This document shows, one piece after another, positions 1 through 8,868 of a stretch of DNA of 64,000 bases. Location: the NCBI GenBank assembly GCA_963736285.1, contig CAVTOA010000001.1, positions 124,001 to 188,000 of the forward strand. The letters run 5' to 3'. The stretch is from CAVTOA01 sp963736285. GTDB lineage: Bacteria; Actinomycetota; Actinomycetes; Mycobacteriales; QHCE01. The stretch's first letter is position 1, and each line of letters opens with the position of its first letter. Under the pieces are notes generated by a model. It was not told the origin of the DNA. It ran no database searches and saw nothing but the letters and a program-made list of their open reading frames with translations. Made by a program: the position numbers and the translations under genes.

Positions 1-2
1 CA

Positions 3-626
3 GGCGATGCACATTCGCCACGCGGCGCCCGAAAGCATGTGGCTGTAGCGGGTGCACGGCGGTTGACCGAGGTTGCCATTGGGCGTCGCTGGCGGGTGCA
101 CGCGGGCGGTTTTTGGCAGGTACACCCGTTGGCTGCCGCGACATTTGCGACAACAGTCATGGAGTTTCTGCGGCCACAACCCGGAGAGACCGCATTCGAT
201 TTGTATAGCGGTGTGGGTCTGTTTGCTGGCGCTTTGGCTGAACCTGTAGGCGAAACTGGCTCAGTCATTGCCGTAGAAGCGGATAAGGCAGCCCACGCTG
301 ATGCGCGCAGAAACGTGGGTGACCTTCCGTGGGTGCATTTGCATGAGGGCAAGGTGGATCACGTCCTCACTAAGCTTCCGCTCGAGCCCGTCGATCTTGT
401 GGTGCTGGACCCTCCTCGGGCTGGGGCGGGCAAGGCTGTCGTTGACCATATTGTTGCTCGTAGTCCGCGTGCAATCGCTTACGTGGCCTGCGATCCGGCG
501 GCACTCGCGCGTGATGTCGCGTTCTTTCGGGAACGGAGCTATCGACTCAGTGCGCTGCGCGCCTTAGACGCGTTTCCCATGACGCATCATGTCGAATGTG
601 TGGCATTGCTAGAGCGAAGGGAATGA
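3..626 (+). CDS. TrmA/RumA-type SAM-dependent RNA (uracil-5-)methyltransferase, 3' part
   Basis: The reading frame is open from the window edge, so the N-terminal part (TRAM and iron-sulfur region) lies outside. The visible part is the Rossmann methyltransferase domain. FDLYSGVGLFAGAL is the SAM-binding motif I and VVLDPPRAGAG is motif IV. YVACDPAALARDV holds the family's catalytic cysteine position (normally SCNP or ACDP). HHVECVALLER is the C-terminal signature with the general-base glutamate. The family methylates C5 of uridine in tRNA or rRNA; which RNA is the target cannot be told. A GTG at 39 is only an internal codon. In actinobacteria this gene commonly precedes dxs, as here. Confidence 0.9.
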   Translation, partial: GDAHSPRGARKHVAVAGARRLTEVAIGRRWRVHAGGFWQVHPLAAATFATTVMEFLRPQPGETAFDLYSGVGLFAGALAEPVGETGSVIAVEADKAAHADARRNVGDLPWVHLHEGKVDHVLTKLPLEPVDLVVLDPPRAGAGKAVVDHIVARSPRAIAYVACDPAALARDVAFFRERSYRLSALRALDAFPMTHHVECVALLERRE

Positions 627-680
627 AGAAGCGATAGCCTCGGATAGTTTTTGTGTGCGCACGGCGAGGAAGGTGTGAGA

Positions 681-2630
681 GTGACTGGCAACGTGACTAA
701 CAGCGAGATGATGAGCGACAAATCGTCACCGTTCACATTGTCTGACATCGACACTCCGGAGCGACTCAAGCTAGTTCCGCCGGCGCTGCTCTCACGGTTG
801 GCAGCACAGATCCGTGATCTCTTGGTAGAGAAAGTATCCCGGACGGGTGGGCATCTTGGCCCCAACTTAGGCATGGTTGAGCTGACGATTGCCTTGCATC
901 GTGTTTTCGATTCGCCTAAAGATCCGCTGCTTTTTGATGTGGGCCATCAGGCGTATGTGCACAAGATGTTGACAGGCAGACAAAGCCATTTTGATCACCT
1001 CCGGCAGCGCGGAGGCCTGTCCGGTTATCCCAGTCGTGCGGAGTCGTTGCACGACGTGATCGAAAACTCGCATGCATCGACGGCGTTGTCCTACGCTGAT
1101 GGCCTGGCCAAGGCCTACGAGTTGCGAAATGAGCGAGACCGCACCGTTGTCGCGGTAGTGGGTGATGGCGCTCTCACCGGCGGAATGTGCTGGGAGGCGC
1201 TCAATAACATCGCGGATGCGCGGGACCGCCCCGTCGTCATCGTTGTGAACGACAATGGACGCTCGTACTCGCCCACCATCGGTGGGCTCGCCAACCACTT
1301 GGCGTCGTTGCGTCTAAATCCCGGTTATGAGCGGGTCATCCGGGTAGTGCGGTCAGCGCTTGCTCGCATTCCTCTGATTGGCAAGCCGCTGCGAGATGCG
1401 CTCGGTGGCATTCGCCGAGGTCTCAAGGATGTGTTGGCGCCGCAGGCGATGTTCGAAGATTTAGGACTCAAATACGTGGGGCCGGTTGATGGGCACAACA
1501 TCGCCGCTTTAGAGACCGCGCTGCGCCGCGCCAAGAAATATCGACACCCGGTTATCGTGCATGCGGTTACCCGTAAGGGCTACGGCTATACGCCGGCCGA
1601 GTGCGATGAGGACGACTGCATGCACGGTCCACCGGCATTCGATCCGGCCACCGGCAAACCGACCAGCGCCTCCACGGTGAAATGGACGGGAGTGTTCGCC
1701 GACGAGCTGGTTGCGTTGGCCAGTGAACGTCCCGAACTGGTAGGCATTACCGCGGCCATGGCGAAGCCGACCGGCATCAGCAAATTGGCGCAGGTGTATC
1801 CCAACCGGGTGTTCGACGTGGGCATCGCCGAACAGCACGCGGTCACCTCGGCGGCTGGCCTTGCGATTGGTGGCATGCACCCCGTCGTCGCTGTTTATTC
1901 GACGTTTATGAATCGAGCCTTTGATCAGGTATTGCTAGATGTCGGATTGCACAAGCTTCCAGTGACGTTTGTGTTGGATCGCGCTGGCATCACCGGGCCT
2001 GATGGACCTAGCCACTACGGAATTTGGGATCTCGCGACTTTTAGCGTGGTGCCGGGTATTCGCATCGCCGCGCCACGCGACGGTTCTCGCCTCCGCGAGA
2101 CGCTGTGTGCCGCCGTCGACGTGGTTGATGGCCCCACCATGCTGCGGTTCCCCAGCGGTTCGATCAGCGGAGATATTCCGGCGGTGGAGCGCATCAATGA
2201 TGTCGACGTATTGAGCCGTTCGTATCAAAAGGACGTGCTCATTGTCGCAGTGGGACCTCTCGCCGAAATGGCCCTGGACGTCGCCAAGCGCGCGGGCGAA
2301 GAAGGCATTGGAGTAACCGTTATCGATCCACGGTGGGTCATCCCGGTGCCCGACCAATTGGCAGAGATGGCACGCGAGTTCCAGCTGGTGATCACTATGG
2401 AGGACGGTGTGCGCACCGGGGGGGTCGGCAGCGCGGTGGCGCAAAAGCTGGCTGATTCTGGTGTCAATGTGCCGACTCGGCAGTTCGGTGTGCCGCAGGA
2501 GTATCACCCCCATGGATCGCGGAGCGAGATCCTCGCAGATCTGGGACTCACTAGCCAACACATCGCCCGCCAGCTGATCGAATTGATCGCTCGGGCGCAG
2601 ACTCCCTCGGTGGCTCTTGAGATGCGGTGA
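681..2630 (+). CDS. dxs: 1-deoxy-D-xylulose-5-phosphate synthase
   Basis: First enzyme of the MEP isoprenoid pathway: it condenses pyruvate and glyceraldehyde 3-phosphate using thiamine diphosphate (TPP). The product shows GGHLGPNLGMVELTIALH near the N-terminus and the TPP/Mg motif GDGALTGGMCWEALNN. The transketolase pyrimidine-binding part contains the EQHAVTSAAGLA glutamate motif, and a C-terminal transketolase domain follows. GTG 681 is preferred because GAGGAAGG lies about 8 bases upstream. A GTG at 651 and ATGs at 708 and 711 are alternatives. The length of about 649 residues is normal. The gene follows the RNA methyltransferase by about 55 bp and may be cotranscribed with it. Confidence 0.96.
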   Translation: MTGNVTNSEMMSDKSSPFTLSDIDTPERLKLVPPALLSRLAAQIRDLLVEKVSRTGGHLGPNLGMVELTIALHRVFDSPKDPLLFDVGHQAYVHKMLTGRQSHFDHLRQRGGLSGYPSRAESLHDVIENSHASTALSYADGLAKAYELRNERDRTVVAVVGDGALTGGMCWEALNNIADARDRPVVIVVNDNGRSYSPTIGGLANHLASLRLNPGYERVIRVVRSALARIPLIGKPLRDALGGIRRGLKDVLAPQAMFEDLGLKYVGPVDGHNIAALETALRRAKKYRHPVIVHAVTRKGYGYTPAECDEDDCMHGPPAFDPATGKPTSASTVKWTGVFADELVALASERPELVGITAAMAKPTGISKLAQVYPNRVFDVGIAEQHAVTSAAGLAIGGMHPVVAVYSTFMNRAFDQVLLDVGLHKLPVTFVLDRAGITGPDGPSHYGIWDLATFSVVPGIRIAAPRDGSRLRETLCAAVDVVDGPTMLRFPSGSISGDIPAVERINDVDVLSRSYQKDVLIVAVGPLAEMALDVAKRAGEEGIGVTVIDPRWVIPVPDQLAEMAREFQLVITMEDGVRTGGVGSAVAQKLADSGVNVPTRQFGVPQEYHPHGSRSEILADLGLTSQHIARQLIELIARAQTPSVALEMR

Positions 2631-2766
2631 CGCGGCTGACAAGCTGGCTCTTGATGAATTGTGGTGGCTGACGCCTAAGGCGAAGCCATGGCCGAAGTCG
2701 GCGGTCTTAGACTTCTAGCGAACCGATAGATCACCCCCAGGCGTCAGTGAGCTGTAAGGATATTCG

Positions 2767-3435
2767 GTGCGAATACTCATCGTGGAAGACGAGCGGACCA
2801 TTGCTGACGCGGTGGCCCGTGGGTTGCGGCGCGAGGGCATGGCCGTTGACGTTGCCTACGAGGGCAATAGTGGTCACGAAATGGCGCTGGTAACGCGGTA
2901 CGACGTGGTCGTCCTCGATCGGGACCTCCCCGGTGTGCATGGCGACAAAATCTGTGAAGACTTAGTGCGTTCAGGTGCGTTAACCCGGGTGCTTATGCTC
3001 ACGGCGAGCGGCACCGTCGCAGATCGGGTGGATGGGTTATCCATTGGTGCCGACGACTATCTGGCCAAGCCGTTTGCTTTTGAGGAACTGGTAGCGCGGG
3101 TGCGCGCTCTCGGTCGGCGTGCGACCCCGCCGGCCCCACCAGTGTTGCGAGCTGGCGATATTGAGCTCGACCCCGCGCGTCGCTTGGTAAGCAGAGCGGG
3201 ACAGACCCTGGACTTGACGCGCAAAGAATTCGGCATGTTGGAAGTGCTGTTGTCGGCTCATGGTGCGGTGATCTCAAGCGAGGAACTACTGGAACGGGTG
3301 TGGGACGCCAACGCCGACCCTTTTACGACCACGGTGAGGGTCACCATGATGACCCTCCGCAAAAAGCTGGGGGAACCGTCGTTAATCGAGACGGTCGTCG
3401 GGGTGGGGTATCGAATCCCGCTCGCGGCCCGGTGA
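2767..3435 (+). CDS. OmpR/PhoB-family response regulator
   Basis: A 222-residue two-component response regulator. The receiver domain (about 1-115) has the acidic pair E7-D8, phosphoacceptor D51 in VVVLDRDLPG, switch T79 and K101 in YLAKPF. The C-terminal winged-helix DNA-binding domain (about 125-220) includes LTRKEFGMLEVL and VRVTMMTLRKKLG, and ends with the typical VVGVGYRIP. GTG 2767 follows TAAGGA with good spacing. The histidine kinase starts 10 bp after the stop, so the two form a cognate pair. It resembles the actinobacterial CutR-like group, but the target genes cannot be inferred. Confidence 0.93.
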   Translation: MRILIVEDERTIADAVARGLRREGMAVDVAYEGNSGHEMALVTRYDVVVLDRDLPGVHGDKICEDLVRSGALTRVLMLTASGTVADRVDGLSIGADDYLAKPFAFEELVARVRALGRRATPPAPPVLRAGDIELDPARRLVSRAGQTLDLTRKEFGMLEVLLSAHGAVISSEELLERVWDANADPFTTTVRVTMMTLRKKLGEPSLIETVVGVGYRIPLAAR

Positions 3436-3444
3436 TGGTGTTCC

Positions 3445-4593
3445 ATGACTTTCTACGTGGCTGAAGAAACCACTTCGGGTTCTCTCGATCAAAACGATGG
3501 CGGGCCGAGGTCGACGCTTCGATTGCGGGTGGCGGCTTGGACCGCGTTGTTGGTGGCCAGTGCGGTTGCCGTCACCGTCGGGGCGTGGATGGTGACCGCT
3601 AGCGCAGTGCGTCCGGGAACAGTCGCATTGGCGCTTGGAGCGTGGGTCGGAACGACCGCCGCCGGGTTCTTAGGCGGATACGTGGTTGCTCGCCGAGTGT
3701 TAGCGCCTCTGCACGATGTGACGGTGGCAGCGCACAAGCTTTCTACCGAGACCTTGGATCACCGGCTTAATTACGTTGGCCCCGATGACGAGGTGAAAGA
3801 ACTCGCTGACACCTTCGATCAGATGTTGGATCGTCTCGCTGCGGCTTTCGATAGCCAGAAACGTTTTGTCGCCAATGCAAGTCACGAATTGCGCACGCCT
3901 TTGGCGGTGATGCGCACGGAGATCGACGTCACCTTGGCCGATTCCGAGGCGTCCGTCGAGGAGCTACGGCGTATGGGGCGAGTGGTGCGCGATGCTTCTC
4001 AGCGCGCCAACGAACTTATTGAAGCCTTACTGCTGCTGGCCAGGACGGAAGCACAGGCGGGCCGTCGGTTGAATCGTCAGATACCTGTCGATTTGGGGGT
4101 CGGTGTGCCGGCCACCCTCAAAGCGGTTAATACTGAGCTGAAGCGGCTGAATGTGCATGTGAGCACCCAGTTTTCACCCGCACCAGTGTTGGGAGACCCC
4201 AGCTTGCTGGAGCGTTTGGCCGGCAATCTGATCGAGAATGCGGTGCGATACAACGTCCATCATGGACAGTTGCATGTGCGCACCTTCAGCAACGAGACTC
4301 ATGCGGTCTTGGCGGTGTCTAACACCGGCCCAGAATTGGACGCAAGCGAGGTGCCTGGGCTGTTCGAACCATTCCGACGCGGGGGTGTGGAACGCACGGG
4401 CACTCGTGGAGCGGGGTTAGGACTCTCGATTGTCCGCGCGGTGGTGGATGCCCATGGTGGGTACGTTCATGCGACAGCCCGGCCGGGTGGAGGTATGGAG
4501 GTCGCGATCTTTTTGCCACTCGCGGTGGCCCCTCATTCGCCTACGCCGGGTGCCGTGACCGCCAGGGCGGTCGGTGCCGCGCGGGTGCGGTAG
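3445..4593 (+). CDS. Two-component sensor histidine kinase
   Basis: A 382-residue membrane kinase paired with the regulator just upstream. Two transmembrane helices (about 29-52 and 60-82) are separated by only a few residues, so there is almost no extracytoplasmic sensor loop. A HAMP segment follows (about 82-135). The HisKA dimerisation motif FVANASHELRTPLAVMRTE has phospho-accepting H147. The ATPase domain shows the N box NLIENAVRYN and the G box GTRGAGLGLSIVRAVV. The short loop suggests it senses within the membrane or through a partner protein; this is inference. ATG 3445 is the only reasonable start close to the regulator stop. Confidence 0.93.
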   Translation: MTFYVAEETTSGSLDQNDGGPRSTLRLRVAAWTALLVASAVAVTVGAWMVTASAVRPGTVALALGAWVGTTAAGFLGGYVVARRVLAPLHDVTVAAHKLSTETLDHRLNYVGPDDEVKELADTFDQMLDRLAAAFDSQKRFVANASHELRTPLAVMRTEIDVTLADSEASVEELRRMGRVVRDASQRANELIEALLLLARTEAQAGRRLNRQIPVDLGVGVPATLKAVNTELKRLNVHVSTQFSPAPVLGDPSLLERLAGNLIENAVRYNVHHGQLHVRTFSNETHAVLAVSNTGPELDASEVPGLFEPFRRGGVERTGTRGAGLGLSIVRAVVDAHGGYVHATARPGGGMEVAIFLPLAVAPHSPTPGAVTARAVGAARVR

Positions 4594-4653
4594 CTTCTGC
4601 GCTCGCCGACCCAACCGGTAGGGCGATTTCGCGCTTGTCGTATCCTTTCTGGC

Positions 4654-4893
4654 ATGGTCCTCGGTCTATCGATTCTGGTGGTTGTCACCAGTTTGCTGTT
4701 GGTGCTGTTCATTCTGTTGCACCGAGGCAAAGGCGGCGGTCTGTCGAGCATGTTCGGTGGCGGGGTAAGCACGAGCCTTGCCGGCTCGTCTATCGCGGAG
4801 CGCAACCTAGACCGTTTTACCGTCGCCGTCTCTATCGTCTGGCTTGCTGGTGTGGTGGGTCTGGGTTTGTTGCTGAAGGGTACTGGCGCGTAG
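4654..4893 (+). CDS. secG: Preprotein translocase subunit SecG
   Basis: A small 79-residue membrane protein of the SecYEG channel. It has two hydrophobic helices (about 2-22 and 54-74). Between them is the family loop HRGKGGGLSSMFGGG, followed by GSSIAERNLDRFT, both typical of SecG. It stands about 60 bp after the histidine kinase and about 165 bp before rbpA. Length and topology match the family. Confidence 0.93.
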   Translation: MVLGLSILVVVTSLLLVLFILLHRGKGGGLSSMFGGGVSTSLAGSSIAERNLDRFTVAVSIVWLAGVVGLGLLLKGTGA

Positions 4894-5057
4894 TGGCGGG
4901 CCATTCTGCTATTGCCTTTGGCTGGCAACATTAAGCACAGCTAACTTTTTAGAGTTCATGGTGAGTTGGTTGGTGCTAACGCCGACAGAAGCCAAATCCA
5001 CACGAGCTCTGGAATGCTCTACATAGGAATACCCTCTAACCCCATAGGAGTGCGACA

Positions 5058-5399
5058 GTGGCTGGTGGCACCGCGATACGCGGCACGCGAGTAGGCGCAG
5101 GGCCCATGGGCGAGAGAGAGCGTGGTGAGTCTGCTCCTCGTCGTCATTTGGCTTTTCATTGCGCAAACGGACACGTGACCCGGATTTCGTTCGCCGCAGA
5201 TGCATCAGAGCCAACAGGCTGGGACTGCCCTCGTTGCGGTTTGCCCGCTGGTCTGGATGCCGAGAACCCACCGCCGATACCGCGGAACGAGCCGTACAAG
5301 ACGCACCTTGCCTATGTGCGTGAACGCCGGAGCGATGCCGACGGTGCCGCAATTTTGCAAGAGGCGCTCGCTAAGTTGCGGGAAAAGCGCGGCAACTAA
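5058..5399 (+). CDS. rbpA: RNA polymerase-binding protein RbpA
   Basis: An actinobacteria-specific transcription activator that binds RNA polymerase and the group I/II sigma factors. The 113-residue product has a disordered basic N-terminus and a core zinc-ribbon-like region, with C35 and H39 in FHCANGHV and C57/C60 in WDCPRCG. The C-terminal sigma-interacting part runs through THLAYVRERR to LAKLREKR. GTG 5058 follows TAGGAG about 8 bases upstream. Streptomyces rbpA is under SigR control. A GGAAT motif is present upstream here, but no matching GTT at the right spacing was found, so that regulation is not claimed. Confidence 0.95.
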   Translation: MAGGTAIRGTRVGAGPMGERERGESAPRRHLAFHCANGHVTRISFAADASEPTGWDCPRCGLPAGLDAENPPPIPRNEPYKTHLAYVRERRSDADGAAILQEALAKLREKRGN

Positions 5400-5449
5400 G
5401 AGCGGCTTCTAAACGTTCGCCAGCACAGCACAGGTGTATCTAGTCAGGT

Positions 5450-5549
5450 GTTCGGGTGGATTGGTCTGTGCCAAGGCCGCAGGAGCCGCCGTGTACAAAC
5501 GTGGTATACAAGGCGACGAGAACGCTGGCAGGGGCCTATCCACCCGAAC
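5450..5549. repeat. Palindromic structured element, copy 1
   Basis: A 100-base element whose ends pair as a 17-base stem with one mismatch: GTTCGGGTGGATTGGTC with GGCCTATCCACCCGAAC. The interior holds CCAAGGCCGCAGGAGCC, then CGCC, a small hairpin GTGTAC(loop)GTATAC, then AAGGCG and ACGAGAACGC. A second copy at 50630-50726 keeps the interior but differs in the stems by compensating changes. It lies between the convergent genes rbpA and pgl and ends two bases from the pgl stop codon. No U-tract follows either arm, so a simple intrinsic terminator is unlikely. It could be a structured RNA, a mobile palindromic repeat or a transcription boundary. Confidence 0.75.
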
Positions 5550-5551
5550 CC

Positions 5552-6298
5552 TTAGCTTTGCCACTGCTGCGCTGCTGCCTTGTCCAATAGCCAGAGGGTC
5601 GCTTGAGTGCCATAGGCGCCAGCGGCGGGCAGCCGTAGCGGATTCGCGCCGTGTAGCGCCTGGTCGATAATGGGTGCTTTTTCTGAGCCCGCCGCGATCA
5701 TCCACACCTCGGCCGCGGAACGAAGCGCGGAAAATGTCAAGCTGACTCGAATGGGTGGCGGCTTTGGACAGTCTCTGACCGCAACCACGCTGCCCTCGGC
5801 GTGGGCCGCTGGCGAGTCGGGGAAGATCGACGCGATGTGACCCTCCGGGCCAAGGCCAAGCAGTAGCACGTCGAAGTAGGGCACCATCTGCCCGTTGTGG
5901 GCGTGGCTGGCGAGCTCGGTGGCGTACCGCTGCGCCGCTTGCTCGGGTGTAGAGGCCACATCCGCTGCGGGCATGGGATGCACTTTTGTGGGGTTCACCG
6001 GAACAAAGTCCAGCAACGCTTCACGCGCACGCAGCTCGTTTCGGTCGCTATCGCTGGAGGGGACGAATCGCTCGTCCCCCCACCAAATCTCGAGATTACT
6101 CCAGTCGATCGCAGCGCGGGCCGGACTCTCGCGTATCTCGCGCAGCATCGAGATACCGATGCCGCCACCAGTAAGCACGACAGACGCGCTGCCACGGTGC
6201 GCTTGAACGTCGGCGAGCCGGGTGATGAGGCGGGCCGCGCTCGCGGCCGCCAGCACACTAGCGTCTCGATGCACGATGACCTGACATGTATCGTCCAT
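5552..6298 (-). CDS. pgl: 6-phosphogluconolactonase
   Basis: Hydrolyses 6-phosphogluconolactone in the oxidative pentose phosphate pathway. The 248-residue product shows VVLTGGGIGISML near the N-terminus, IWWGDERFVPSSDSDRN (the DERFV signature) and LLLGLGPEGHIASIFP (the G-x-GPEGHTAS signature). Length is standard. It is the last gene of the minus-strand run tkt-tal-pgi-zwf-opcA-pgl, with about 60 bp separating it from opcA. Its stop codon nearly touches the palindromic element at 5450-5549. Confidence 0.95.
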   Translation of the reverse strand: MDDTCQVIVHRDASVLAAASAARLITRLADVQAHRGSASVVLTGGGIGISMLREIRESPARAAIDWSNLEIWWGDERFVPSSDSDRNELRAREALLDFVPVNPTKVHPMPAADVASTPEQAAQRYATELASHAHNGQMVPYFDVLLLGLGPEGHIASIFPDSPAAHAEGSVVAVRDCPKPPPIRVSLTFSALRSAAEVWMIAAGSEKAPIIDQALHGANPLRLPAAGAYGTQATLWLLDKAAAQQWQS

Positions 6299-6358
6299 TG
6301 TCGACCTTTCGCCCGGAGTCGTGAGGAGCCGTAGTTCATAGAGGACTGACGATGACGA

Positions 6359-7327
6359 TTAACTATGCAGTGCTGGGTCGTGCCACTTGTGCACACGTTG
6401 CGGCAGGCGGTGGTCTAGACCGTCGATGCCAGTGGCTGCGGACAAAGAGGCCCCATATAGTTCATCGGGGTCGAGATGCCGTAGCTCCTCGGCAAGTTCT
6501 TCCCCAATGTCTCGTCGACGTAGCGGCAGGGTTTTGTCCGCCAAGCCATGGCGACGTAGTACCGCCGAGACGCCGTCGGGCCGGTCGATTACGAATTCGC
6601 CGTTGTCTTCGAGACCGAGCCGAACGCTGGTGATCCCGGGACCGTCGGAGTCGACTTTGGAGGGCACAACCCCAGTGCGGTCGGCGATCCACCCGCTGAG
6701 CAGTGCAGCCGTGGGGTTATGCGGTTCTGCGGCGATAGTCACCTCGACGGTCTTCGCCGTGAGTGTGTCGAATGCGTCGGCGATCAGCGAACGCCACGGT
6801 GTGGCGCGGGACCACGCGAGGTCGGTGTCGCCCGGCGCGTAGTCGACGGCGCGTTGGTGCAAGGCGGCGATGGGATCAGTGGAGCGGGCGGAGTCGGTGA
6901 CGCGCCGGTCGGCGAATACTCCCAGCGGGTCTTCGGCGATGTGGTCCGGGGGCTCGCCGTTCCACCAGGTGACCACGGGTACATCTGGGGCGAGCAGCGG
7001 CAAGGTTACCGACTCGGCGTGCAGCCCGAGCCGGCCATACATCCGCATCACCACGGCCTCGACCGGACCCAGCCGGCCACCCACGGCGATGTCGGCGTCC
7101 AATCTGGACCGAGAATCGGTCACATTCCGTCGCACGACAATGAGTAGTCGACAAGGATGTGCTGCGGCGGCGACGCAGGCATCGCTGAGAGCCTCTGAGA
7201 CGTGATGTTCATCTGCCACCACCACGAGAGTGAGCGCTAGTCCAGAGGTCACCCCGCCAGCACTGCGCCGCGCGGTCGAAAGCGCTTTGATGAGATCTGC
7301 GCCGGTGGTGTCCCACAGGGTGGTCAT
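6359..7327 (-). CDS. opcA: Glucose-6-phosphate dehydrogenase assembly/effector protein OpcA
   Basis: Accessory protein needed for full activity of glucose-6-phosphate dehydrogenase; known from cyanobacteria and conserved in actinobacteria next to zwf. About 322 residues. Family features are the N-terminal LWDTTGADLIKALS, VEAVVMRMYGRLG and the segment LPLLAPDVPVVTWWNGEPP. The start at 7327 gives an ATGA overlap with the zwf stop, which indicates translational coupling; GTG 7339 is a weaker alternative. Confidence 0.93.
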   Translation of the reverse strand: MTTLWDTTGADLIKALSTARRSAGGVTSGLALTLVVVADEHHVSEALSDACVAAAAHPCRLLIVVRRNVTDSRSRLDADIAVGGRLGPVEAVVMRMYGRLGLHAESVTLPLLAPDVPVVTWWNGEPPDHIAEDPLGVFADRRVTDSARSTDPIAALHQRAVDYAPGDTDLAWSRATPWRSLIADAFDTLTAKTVEVTIAAEPHNPTAALLSGWIADRTGVVPSKVDSDGPGITSVRLGLEDNGEFVIDRPDGVSAVLRRHGLADKTLPLRRRDIGEELAEELRHLDPDELYGASLSAATGIDGLDHRLPQRVHKWHDPALHS

Positions 7328-8868
7328 GGACGCCTCCACTGCCGGCCGTCACGCGCCAGCATTTCGTCGGATTCGCGGGGACCCCAGTAGCCGGCCCGGT
7401 AAGTGTAGGGCTTCGTGTCGGCCCAGTATTGCTCAAGCGGGTCAATGACGCGCCAGCTCGCCTCCACCTCTTCCGCGTGCGGGAATAGTGTGGAGTCGCC
7501 GAGCAGCACATCCAGTACCAAACGTTCGTAGGCCTCCGGAGATGCCTCGGTGAAGGCTTCGCCGTAGAGGAAGTCCATCGCGACGTCGCGGACCTCCATC
7601 TGCGTTCCGGGTACTTTGGAGCCAAACTTTAAAGTGACGCCCTCGTCTGGTTGGACGCGAATGACAAGCTGGTTTTGCCCTAGCTGATCGGTGTCGGTCT
7701 TGTGGAACGGCAGGTGGGGTGCTTTTTTGAAGGACACGGCGATCTCAGTGACTCGTCGTGGCAAACGCTTGCCGGTGCGGAGGTAAAACGGCACGCCAGC
7801 CCACCGTCGCGTTTGGACCTCCAGCTTGACCGCCGCGTAGGTCTCGGTGGTGGAGTCGGCGGGGATCTTCTCTTCGTCCAAATAGCCCTTGACGCGTTGG
7901 CCCGCGCACCACCCTTGCTGATACTGCCCACGAACCGCGTACACCGCGAGGTTGTCGGGGAGTGCGATAGCTCGCAGAATTTTGAGCTTCTCCGTCCGGA
8001 TCGCCTCAGCGGAGAAGCTCACCGGTTCTTCCATGGCGCTCATCGCCAACAGCTGCAGCAAATGGTTCTGCAGCACATCGCGGGCAGCGCCAGCCTTGTC
8101 GTAGAAACCGGCACGAGTGCCGATGCCGCCATCTTCGGCCATGGTGATCTGCACCGAGTCGACGTAGTTGGAGTTCCATACTGGCTCAAACAAGGTATTG
8201 GCAAAACGCAACGCTAACAGGTTCTGAACGGTCTCTTTGCCCAAGTAGTGATCGATACGGAACACGTCTTGTGCGGTAAAGACTTGGTCGACCAGGTTAT
8301 TGAGCTCCCGCGAGCTGGCGAGATCTGAGCCAAACGGCTTTTCGACCACGACCCGCCGCCAACCCCCGGAACTTTCGTTGTCGGCGAGCTTGGTGCGCTC
8401 CAATTGCTTGAGCACGGTGGGAAAAGCAGCCGGAGGTATGGCGAGATAGAAGGCCGCGTTGCCTACGATTCCGTGTGAGGCGCGGAGCTCGTCCAATGTG
8501 GATGCAAGAGTGTCGAAAGCCGTATCGTCCTCAAAGGATCCGGGAACAAACCGGATGCTGTCCGCGAGACGTTGCCATACCTCTTCCCGCCAGGTTGTGC
8601 GGGCGTAGGCCTTCGCCGACTTGTGGGCAAGATCGATGAAGTCGCCGTCGCCCCAATCACGCCTGGCAAAACCCACCATGACAAATCCGGGGGGCAGTAG
8701 CCCGCGATTAGCGAGGTCGTATACGGCGGGTATGAGTTTGTGTCGGGCTAAGTCGCCGGTGACGCCAAAGATCACCAACGCGCACGGCTCGGGGATGCGG
8801 GGAATACGACGATCGCGCGGATCACGGAAAGGGTTGGGCTGGGGAGCGGTTGTGATCTCGATGGTCAC
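7324..8868 (-). CDS. zwf: Glucose-6-phosphate 1-dehydrogenase
   Basis: Oxidises glucose 6-phosphate with NADP, the entry step of the oxidative pentose phosphate pathway. A 514-residue protein with the dinucleotide-binding loop VIFGVTGDLARHKL, the substrate motif VVEKPFGSDL and the active-site signature RIDHYLGKE. It starts at GTG 8868, overlapping the pgi stop by four bases, and its stop overlaps opcA. Such couplings run through the whole cluster and suggest one transcript from the tkt or tal side. Confidence 0.96.
   Translation of the reverse strand: MTIEITTAPQPNPFRDPRDRRIPRIPEPCALVIFGVTGDLARHKLIPAVYDLANRGLLPPGFVMVGFARRDWGDGDFIDLAHKSAKAYARTTWREEVWQRLADSIRFVPGSFEDDTAFDTLASTLDELRASHGIVGNAAFYLAIPPAAFPTVLKQLERTKLADNESSGGWRRVVVEKPFGSDLASSRELNNLVDQVFTAQDVFRIDHYLGKETVQNLLALRFANTLFEPVWNSNYVDSVQITMAEDGGIGTRAGFYDKAGAARDVLQNHLLQLLAMSAMEEPVSFSAEAIRTEKLKILRAIALPDNLAVYAVRGQYQQGWCAGQRVKGYLDEEKIPADSTTETYAAVKLEVQTRRWAGVPFYLRTGKRLPRRVTEIAVSFKKAPHLPFHKTDTDQLGQNQLVIRVQPDEGVTLKFGSKVPGTQMEVRDVAMDFLYGEAFTEASPEAYERLVLDVLLGDSTLFPHAEEVEASWRVIDPLEQYWADTKPYTYRAGYWGPRESDEMLARDGRQWRRP

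Noticed and set aside
4894..5057. SigR-type promoter (GGAAT-N18-GTT) for rbpA
   Set aside because: GGAAT words occur near 5011 and 5026, but no GTT follows at 18-19 bases.
5434..5670. Protein gene across the palindromic element copy 1
   Set aside because: The frame runs through the element and then antisense to pgl. The matching frame in copy 2 has no equivalent start, and the arms covary as a stem, so RNA/DNA structure explains it better. A coding remnant is not fully excluded.
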